From Lutacidiplasma sp049802875 (GTDB lineage: Archaea; Thermoplasmatota; Thermoplasmata; Lutacidiplasmatales; UBA184), in contig JBARNH010000019.1 in the NCBI GenBank assembly GCA_049802875.1, positions 16,572 through 80,571 on the forward strand: 64,000 nucleotides of DNA, in the 5' to 3' direction. The notes under the pieces were generated by a model that was not told the DNA's origin, made no database searches, and worked only from the letters and a program-made list of their open reading frames with translations. The number at the start of each line of letters is the position of its first letter. Position 1 is the stretch's first letter. A program made the position numbers and the translations under genes. Shown here piece by piece: positions 58,569-64,000 of the stretch.

Positions 58569-58587
58569 CGAGGAGGGACCGAAGCGT

Positions 58588-59733
58588 ATGCAAACCTCGG
58601 CCGAGCTCGCGGAGGCGCCCGCACCCCTCCCCCTCGGCAAGCGAAAGCGCCCCAACCCCCGGGTCGACCAGATGAAACGAACCTGGTACCTGCTCCGGAA
58701 GAACGGGCTCGCCATGGTGGGTCTAGTACTTCTGATCCTTTTCGCCGTCCTTCTGGTCGGCTCGTTCTTCTATTCCGCCTCGAACACCACGATGTCCCTC
58801 TACTGTGGCACCTACTACAGCGGGGTGCAGAACTACCCCGTCGGGACGTGCACCGGTTCGGGGACCGTCATCTGCACGTACCCCGTGGGCCAAAGCGCTC
58901 CCGCCCCGAACTGCTACCCAACCGACCCGGGCAATCCGTCGTTCGTCGGTCCGACGTTAACGTCCCATCAGCTCGGCCCGTTGCCGCTCGGGTCGCTGGC
59001 GACCGACCCGTCGAGCGGCTCCTTCTACAACCTGTACGCCGGTCTCGTGAAAGGGTCCGAATGGAGCATCACCATCTCTCTCGCCATCGTCGCGATCGGA
59101 GCGGTCGTCGGACTCATGCTGGGGTCGCTCGCCGGCATTGCTGGCGGGATCGTGGACGAGACGATCATGCGGATCACGGACATCTTCCTCTCCGTTCCGC
59201 AGCTGCTCCTCGTGCTGGTCCTGATCGTCGTGTTAGAACCGATTCCCGTTTTCTCGACCCTCGACGGTCGGGTCGCGGTCCTCATCATTGGGTTCGCGAT
59301 CACGTGGTGGCCGTTCTACACTCGTATCGTGCGGTCCCAAGTGATCGTCGTGCGAGAGCAGAAGTACGTAGAGGCCGCTCGGGCGAGCGGGGCCGGCATG
59401 GGTCGGATTTTGAGGAAGCACATCGTTCCCAATTCGCTCTTCCCAGTATTCGTTCAGGTCGCCCTGGACGTCGGTTCGATCCCCCTCATCATCGGTACCA
59501 TCGTATTCCTCGGCGTGGTCCTCTGGCCGGGAGGAGCGTTCCCCGAGTGGGGAACGATCGCGGCGAATTCGGTCGCTCCGTCCGTGGTGAGCGACCTCTT
59601 GTTCAACGGGTCCGCGTATTTCCCCTGGTGGCAGATCCTCTTCCCGGGGCTTACCCTCTTCCTGTTCGCGATCTCGGTGAACTTCTTCTCGGACGGCCTC
59701 CGCGACGCGCTCGACCCTCGGCTGAGGCGGTGA
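58588..59733 (+). CDS. dppC: Peptide/nickel ABC transporter permease, OppC/DppC type
   Basis: A 381-residue permease with the N-terminal helix (NGLAMVGLVLLILFAVLLVG), an outer loop of ~70 residues, then five helices and the EAA loop (EAARASGAGMGRILRKHIVPNSLFPVFV). The outer loop has C73, C88, C96 and C109, mirroring the cysteine-rich loop in the partner permease. It starts 20 bp after dppB and the next gene starts directly after its stop. Confidence 0.87.
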   Translation: MQTSAELAEAPAPLPLGKRKRPNPRVDQMKRTWYLLRKNGLAMVGLVLLILFAVLLVGSFFYSASNTTMSLYCGTYYSGVQNYPVGTCTGSGTVICTYPVGQSAPAPNCYPTDPGNPSFVGPTLTSHQLGPLPLGSLATDPSSGSFYNLYAGLVKGSEWSITISLAIVAIGAVVGLMLGSLAGIAGGIVDETIMRITDIFLSVPQLLLVLVLIVVLEPIPVFSTLDGRVAVLIIGFAITWWPFYTRIVRSQVIVVREQKYVEAARASGAGMGRILRKHIVPNSLFPVFVQVALDVGSIPLIIGTIVFLGVVLWPGGAFPEWGTIAANSVAPSVVSDLLFNGSAYFPWWQILFPGLTLFLFAISVNFFSDGLRDALDPRLRR

Positions 59734-61422
59734 GTGCTCCGCGTGTCGGCGGCGGCCCAGCCTCGTACCGTTGAGGTGGCCCCGCCTTCGTCGTCGGCTC
59801 CCGTACCGCCGCTGACGAGTTCTTCCGAAGCTCGAGCGCCTTCGGACGTTGTTCTCGACGTTCGCGGCCTCAAAACCTACTTCTACACTTATGACGGCGT
59901 GGTCCACGCGCTCGAGGGAGTGAAGTTCAAGATCCGCCGTGGAGAGACCCTCGGCCTGGTGGGGGAGACCGGCTGCGGGAAGAGTGTCACGGCGTTTTCG
60001 ATCACGCGCCTTATCCCCGACCCGCCCGGGCGGATCATGGAGGGTCGAATCCTCCTGCACGGCGCTAACCTCCTCTGGGGCCTCGATCAGGAGGCGACCT
60101 TCAAGGAGGTCCGGAAGAGCGGGCGGTACACGATCAAGCGAAAGTACCGGCGACTGAGGGATGTCCAGCGTCGGATGATCGCCGTCCGAGGTTCGATGAT
60201 CTCGATGATCTTCCAGGAACCGATGCTGGCACTGAACCCGGTGTTCCGGGTCTCCAACCAGCTGGGGGAAGCCCTCACCCTGCACCGCTTGCAACCAATC
60301 ATCGCGGAGATGTTCCAGGCGGCGGACATGGGAAAACCCATGGTCGGCGACGCTAAGGCCTCCCCCGGCACGGACGGCGCCGCGCCCTCGAGCTCACCGG
60401 CGACTCAGGCGGCCGTGGACCGCCTGGTCGACGCCGCCGTGCACCGGAACTCGACGGAGATGCGCACGGCGGCCGGGGAGATCGCAGGGTCGACCGGTCT
60501 CACCTCACTCGGGACGGAGGCGTACTACACCGCGCGCGAGGAGGCCGTGTTCGAATCGGACCAGCTGAAACACCGCATCAACCGCTGCTTCGGACGGACC
60601 CGGCTTTCCGGGCTACAGCGGACGTATCTCAAGTACCGTACCCAAGCGGCGGCACTGGACGACCAACTCCGCGAGGTCTATCTGCAGGAGATGCGCCAGG
60701 AGCGGCCCGAGCGCGCCCAGCTGCGCTCTATCCGCCGTCATAAGCGGTTGCTCCAAATCCGTTCCCTCGTCTTCAGACTACCGGGAGTTGGGCGCCACGT
60801 TCGTCGTCCTCTCGAGACCGAATTGTTCTGGAGGTCGGTCCGACTGCTCGAGCAGGTCTCGATCGCCAACCCCGCTCAGGTAGCGCGGAGCTACCCCCAT
60901 GAACTGTCGGGCGGCATGGTCCAACGCGTAATGATCGCCATGGCCCTCTCCTCCGAGCCCGAGATCCTGCTCGCCGACGAACCGACCACCGCGCTCGATG
61001 TGACGATCCAAGCCCAGATCCTCGAGCTGATGCGGAACCTGAAGAGCCGGGTCGGCACCGCGATCTTGCTCATCACCCACGACCTAGGGGTCATCGCCGA
61101 AGTCGCCGACCGGGTGTGCGTGATGTACGCCGGCAACGTCATCGAGACTGCGCCGGTCGCGGAGCTCTTCCGACGACCGCTGCACCCGTACACGCAGGGC
61201 CTCCTGGCGTCGATCCCCCGCGTCGACGACCCGTCCAAGAAGCTCGAATCGATCCCCGGGTCGGTGCCGAACCTGATCACGCCCCCGACCGGATGCCGTT
61301 TCCACCCCCGCTGCCCGTTCGCGATGCCGGTCTGCAAGGAGAAGGCGCCCCCCACGACCGTCGAGGGACCCCAGCATTCGGTCGCCTGCTTCCTCTATAA
61401 CGGGGCGGAGGATGTGAGCTAG
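59734..61422 (+). CDS. dppD: Peptide ABC transporter ATPase OppD/DppD, with large insertion
   Basis: A 562-residue ATPase, against ~330 for typical OppD. Walker A GETGCGKS at 77-84, Q-loop FQEP at 160-163, signature LSGG at 391-394, Walker B ILLADEP and switch ITHDLG are intact. Between the Q-loop and the signature lie ~229 residues instead of about 57, an insertion of ~170 residues that is helical, charged and partly low-complexity (DAKASPGTDGAAPSSSP). A smaller insert precedes the Q-loop. The C-terminus has the usual CRFHPRCPFAMPVC. The GTG at 59734 directly follows the dppC stop. Insertion function unknown. Confidence 0.86.
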   Translation: MLRVSAAAQPRTVEVAPPSSSAPVPPLTSSSEARAPSDVVLDVRGLKTYFYTYDGVVHALEGVKFKIRRGETLGLVGETGCGKSVTAFSITRLIPDPPGRIMEGRILLHGANLLWGLDQEATFKEVRKSGRYTIKRKYRRLRDVQRRMIAVRGSMISMIFQEPMLALNPVFRVSNQLGEALTLHRLQPIIAEMFQAADMGKPMVGDAKASPGTDGAAPSSSPATQAAVDRLVDAAVHRNSTEMRTAAGEIAGSTGLTSLGTEAYYTAREEAVFESDQLKHRINRCFGRTRLSGLQRTYLKYRTQAAALDDQLREVYLQEMRQERPERAQLRSIRRHKRLLQIRSLVFRLPGVGRHVRRPLETELFWRSVRLLEQVSIANPAQVARSYPHELSGGMVQRVMIAMALSSEPEILLADEPTTALDVTIQAQILELMRNLKSRVGTAILLITHDLGVIAEVADRVCVMYAGNVIETAPVAELFRRPLHPYTQGLLASIPRVDDPSKKLESIPGSVPNLITPPTGCRFHPRCPFAMPVCKEKAPPTTVEGPQHSVACFLYNGAEDVS

Positions 61423-61442
61423 GCCGCTCCGGACAGGGGACC

Positions 61443-62645
61443 ATGCAGTCGAACGGGAATCCGCCGGTGTTGATGGCGGTGCGGAATCTTCGGAAGTACT
61501 TTCCGATCCGGGGCGGCCTGCTCTCGACCCACGTCGGGGACGTTCGAGCCGTGGACGGGGTTTCGATGGACATCCGCCAGGGACAGACGGTCGGACTCGT
61601 GGGGGAGTCGGGGTGCGGCAAGACGACGGCGGGCCGGCTCATCCTCCGCCTGATCGAGCCCACCTCGGGTCACACGTTCTACAAGCCGTCCCCCGAGGAC
61701 TACGACCGCATCAACGAGATCTACGCCGAGCTGGCTCCGTACGCGGCAAAAGAGGGGGACAACGGTTCGGCCGCTCGAGCCCCTCCTCCGGCTCTGGTGA
61801 AGGAGCTCGACGGGCTCGCTCAGAAGTACTCGATCTATCGAAAGTCGCGTTCCCAGATGAAGGGGCTCCGGGGGAAACTGCAGATCGTCTTCCAGGACCC
61901 GTTCTCTTCCCTCAGCCCCCGCCTGCAGGTCCGGGAGATCGTCTCCGAGCCGCTCGATGTACATCGCTCCGGGACCCCCCGGGAGCGCAGCCAGCGGGTG
62001 AACTCGCTGATGACCTCGGTCGGCCTCAACCCGGAACACCTCTGGAGATTCCCGCACGAGTTCTCGGGGGGCCAGCGCCAGCGGATCGGGATCGCGCGAG
62101 CGCTCGCGCTGCGGCCCGACTTCATCGTCCTGGACGAGCCGACGAGCGCGCTCGACGTCTCGGTCCAGGCCCAGATCCTGAACATCCTGAAGCGACTGCA
62201 GCAGGAAGAGAACCTCTCCTACCTGTTCATCTCCCACCACTTGTCGGTCGTCCGCGCGATCTCCAACGAGGTCGTCGTCATGTACCTCGGGCAGGTCGCC
62301 GAGCGGGCGCCGACGGAGGAACTGTTCACCCACCCGCTCCACCCGTACACCCAAGCCCTGCTCGCGTCGATCCCGATCCCAGACCCGACGGTCCGCCGGG
62401 ACCGGATCATCCTCAAGGGGGAGGTCCCGAGCCCCGCGGCCCCTCCGTCCGGCTGCCGATTCCACACCCGGTGTCCCGCAGTGATGCCCGTCTGCTCGAA
62501 GATCGCGCCCACGCTCCGGGAGAGCCCGCAGACCCCCGGTCACTGGGTCTCCTGCCACCTCTACCACCCGCCCGAGGAAGCCGCGGCGTTCGAGACCGCT
62601 CTCCCAACGAGCGCACCCGCGTCCGCGGGCTCGCCCGCCTCCTAG
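61443..62645 (+). CDS. dppF: Peptide ABC transporter ATPase OppF/DppF
   Basis: A 400-residue ATPase. Walker A GESGCGKTT, Q-loop FQDPFSSLSPR, signature FSGGQRQRIGIARAL, Walker B FIVLDEPTSALDV and switch ISHHLSVV are present. An extra ~40-residue segment between the Walker A helix and the Q-loop (DRINEIYAELAPYAAKEGDN...) makes it longer than usual; the same place carries an insert in dppD. C-terminal CRFHTRCPAVMPVC as in the family. It follows dppD by 20 bp. Confidence 0.9.
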   Translation: MQSNGNPPVLMAVRNLRKYFPIRGGLLSTHVGDVRAVDGVSMDIRQGQTVGLVGESGCGKTTAGRLILRLIEPTSGHTFYKPSPEDYDRINEIYAELAPYAAKEGDNGSAARAPPPALVKELDGLAQKYSIYRKSRSQMKGLRGKLQIVFQDPFSSLSPRLQVREIVSEPLDVHRSGTPRERSQRVNSLMTSVGLNPEHLWRFPHEFSGGQRQRIGIARALALRPDFIVLDEPTSALDVSVQAQILNILKRLQQEENLSYLFISHHLSVVRAISNEVVVMYLGQVAERAPTEELFTHPLHPYTQALLASIPIPDPTVRRDRIILKGEVPSPAAPPSGCRFHTRCPAVMPVCSKIAPTLRESPQTPGHWVSCHLYHPPEEAAAFETALPTSAPASAGSPAS

Positions 62646-62673
62646 GGGTGGGGCCGTCCCGCCCGGATCGGCC

Positions 62674-63105
62674 ATGTCGTTCTTCTCCTCGCGCCGTCGT
62701 GCGAACCAAGACCCCGAAGAGGACCGGGTCGCCCGCCGGACGGCACTGGCGGAACCGGGACCCAGCTGGAGGCAGTGGTTCTACGATTCGTTCCTCAAGG
62801 TCTGGATCTTGTTCCTGTTCTTCGTGACGGACGTATGGATCGTCGTGGGTTGGCTGTCTCCGTGGAATGCCGCCAACGTGCTGTACGCCGCGCTCTCGTT
62901 CCTGGCGGCCGTCTACCTCGAGAACCTGGCCTACCAGTTCTTCTGGTACGAACCTCCCGAGCTCACTCGCAGCTCGCACGAGGAACCCCCTCCCCGGTGG
63001 CTCCACCCGGTCCTCCGGGGACGTTGGACTCCGGGGTGGTCCGCGGCGAAGGCGATGGCCGCCCGATCGGCCGATGACACACCGGACCCGAGAGAGTTCC
63101 TCTAG
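62674..63105 (+). CDS. Small membrane protein linked to the peptide ABC operon
   Basis: A 143-residue protein with a basic N-terminus, two hydrophobic segments (FLKVWILFLFFVTDVWIVVGWL and AANVLYAALSFLAAVYLENLAY, about 40-90), and a polar C-terminus. It starts 28 bp after dppF on the same strand, so it is probably the last gene of the operon. No family is recognised. A role as accessory subunit of the importer is suggested by position only. Confidence 0.6.
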   Translation: MSFFSSRRRANQDPEEDRVARRTALAEPGPSWRQWFYDSFLKVWILFLFFVTDVWIVVGWLSPWNAANVLYAALSFLAAVYLENLAYQFFWYEPPELTRSSHEEPPPRWLHPVLRGRWTPGWSAAKAMAARSADDTPDPREFL

Positions 63106-63535
63106 TCCGATGAGCTAGGGAGGCCCCGTAACGCCGAACCCCCGGGTCGGCGCCGCCGCGTTCCCCGAGTTCGGCTCCTCTTCGTACCCCCTCCCGTATA
63201 CTTGGCGGGGAGGCAGAGACGCCTCGCAGGGTAACTGTAGGAACATCGTGTCGAAACGTCCCGAACGCCCAGCAGCCGACGACGGTCCACCGCCAGGTGG
63301 GACTCTGACCTACCCCGGGATCGCTCGCTAAAGTCGAGCCCTCAGCGGGAGATATCGATGCGAGTTGCAGGTCTTCATCGACTCGATAGACTGGCGGCGG
63401 GGCAGTCTATGCTGTGAATCGTCAACTCACCGTAGGACCCGCGACACCGCCCTCGGGCGGTGGGAAGAGGTTTCCGGCCCTCTCGACGTTGAGGGGCCGG
63501 GCGCTGTTGCTCCGTAACCGCGAACTTGGTGACCC
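63106..63535. other. ~430 bp convergent intergenic region rich in perfect hairpins
   Basis: No gene is seen. Perfect or near-perfect stems: CGCCGA/TCGGCG (63132-63152), GAGGC/GCCTC (63219-63233), CCACC/GGTGG (about 63286-63300), ATAGACTG/CAGTCTAT (63386-63410), CACCGCCC/GGGCGGTG (63445-63462), CCGGCCCTC/GAGGGGCCGG with one bulge (63474-63500). A TATA-like GTATACTT is at ~63196-63203. The density suggests a structured RNA on one strand, or a long structured 3' end of the flanking genes. It lacks the GGAAAGTCC core of RNase P RNA and the GGAAGG-AGCAGCC core of SRP RNA. Confidence 0.4.
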
Positions 63536-64000
63536 CTACGAGGACGGTACCAGTCCGTTCCCCGAGTCCAGGTAGAAGAGGTCGTCAAGTCCTCCACCGG
63601 AAGACGTCAGCTGCGTGCTAAAGCTGGACAGGTTCATCCACGGCGCCACGTTCCACGAGCCCACCGACTCATACTGCCAGACGTACAACCCGAGCGCCCG
63701 CCCGATCTGGGAGATCATCGCGTAGAGGACCCCCTGCAGGGTGACGTTCGCCGTGTGTGTTACCAAGTTGTTGCCGAACAGCATCGCCTGGTACGCCGTT
63801 CCCTGGCACTGCTGCGGGATCCCCGGGTTCGCGGAGGCAAAGGCGGACCACTCCCCGAAGTCGGTCGGGCCGTAGTCGGGGCAGCCGCCGGTGCCAACCG
63901 CCGCGTAGTTCGCGGACGACTGCTCCACCGAGTCCCCAAAGGTGTAGGTCGCGTTGGCCTGCCAGAGGGGCGTGAAGTAGTCCGACGGCGCCGGGTAGTC
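63536..64000 (-). CDS. Extracellular solute-binding protein (peptide ABC, family 5), C-terminal part
   Basis: The frame is open to the right edge of the window and ends with TAG at 63536-63538, so only the last ~154 residues are seen. The region has the Asn/Gly/aromatic-rich pattern (NYAAVGTGGCPDYGPTDFGEWSAFASANPG, then an aromatic WQYESVGSWNVAPWMNLSSFSTQLTSSGGGLDDLFYL) typical of the C-terminal lobe of family 5 peptide-binding proteins in this lineage. It faces the dppBCDF operon and is likely its binding protein. Family call is by fold pattern and context, so moderate. Confidence 0.55.
   Translation of the reverse strand, partial: DYPAPSDYFTPLWQANATYTFGDSVEQSSANYAAVGTGGCPDYGPTDFGEWSAFASANPGIPQQCQGTAYQAMLFGNNLVTHTANVTLQGVLYAMISQIGRALGLYVWQYESVGSWNVAPWMNLSSFSTQLTSSGGGLDDLFYLDSGNGLVPSS

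Noticed and set aside
63106..63535. RNase P RNA or SRP RNA gene
   Set aside because: Only fragments fit (an AGCAGCC at 63271-63277 and a CTAGG near 63115). The GGAAAGTCC core of RNase P and the GGAAGG tetraloop region of SRP helix 8 are missing on both strands.

Overview
The window is a gene-dense, roughly two-thirds G+C archaeal chromosome segment. Archaeal markers are the SecY tail with a DUF106/EMC3-like neighbour, PCNA, aIF2-gamma next to S6e, TFB, SRP54, Pth2, S2 beside enolase, and the archaea-only enzymes PurP and phosphopantoate--beta-alanine ligase. Gene content and order, the S26B-type signal peptidase, PKD/kelch surface proteins and an acid-type S53 peptidase suggest a high-G+C Thermoplasmatota (Thermoplasmata-related) heterotroph. 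The exact lineage is inference. Many starts lie 20-30 bp downstream of an AT-rich TATA-like box, so much of the transcription is probably leaderless.

Layout. 1-2414: end of the secY cluster (secY, DUF106, cmk, cbf5). 2446-10994: an MMPL/RND transporter, peroxiredoxin, RAM-domain protein, cysS, thiolase, pcn, alaX and an acetyltransferase. 11003-14658: a small regulator pair and a surface-sugar block (epimerase plus two glycosyltransferases). 14743-20077: FKBP isomerase, two tiny membrane proteins not longer than 44 residues, a membrane-anchored methyltransferase, the B12 subunit and MeaB chaperone of methylmalonyl-CoA mutase, and a type IV prepilin-like peptidase. 20116-25352: rps6e, aIF2-gamma, Trm112, signal peptidase, prs and a GNAT protein. 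25301-37411: an internally duplicated PD-(D/E)XK protein, nadB, acyl-CoA dehydrogenase, a coiled-coil protein, the CoA-pathway ligase, a GAF protein, a tRNA-Ser gene interrupted by an intron in its T loop, a zinc ribbon, an ABC-2 exporter, purP, a second RecB-like nuclease and tfb.

37430-42204 is a compositionally different, AT-richer insert. It holds a phage-tailspike-like beta-helix protein, a kelch/PKD surface protein and a membrane-tethered winged-helix protein. 42205-50748 is a long minus-strand series: pheS, pheT, methylmalonyl-CoA mutase large subunit, methylmalonyl-CoA epimerase, enolase and rps2, followed by a TrmB-like regulator. 50840-57175 holds a secreted S53 peptidase, a GltD-like oxidoreductase, srp54, DUF1616 and pth2. 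57351-63105 is a complete peptide ABC importer core (two permeases, two ATPases with unusual inserts, and a small membrane protein). A solute-binding protein runs in from the right edge. Between them lies about 430 bp of hairpin-rich sequence without a gene.

Together the genes point to peptide and amino-acid/organic-acid heterotrophy. Secreted acid peptidase and Opp importer would supply peptides; thiolase, acyl-CoA dehydrogenase, epimerase and mutase would feed odd-chain or branched carbon into succinyl-CoA. The most notable items are the T-loop intron tRNA, the duplicated Cas4/RecB-like protein with a dead second copy, the foreign island, the matched inserts and cysteine loops in the peptide transporter, and the unexplained structured region at the right end.
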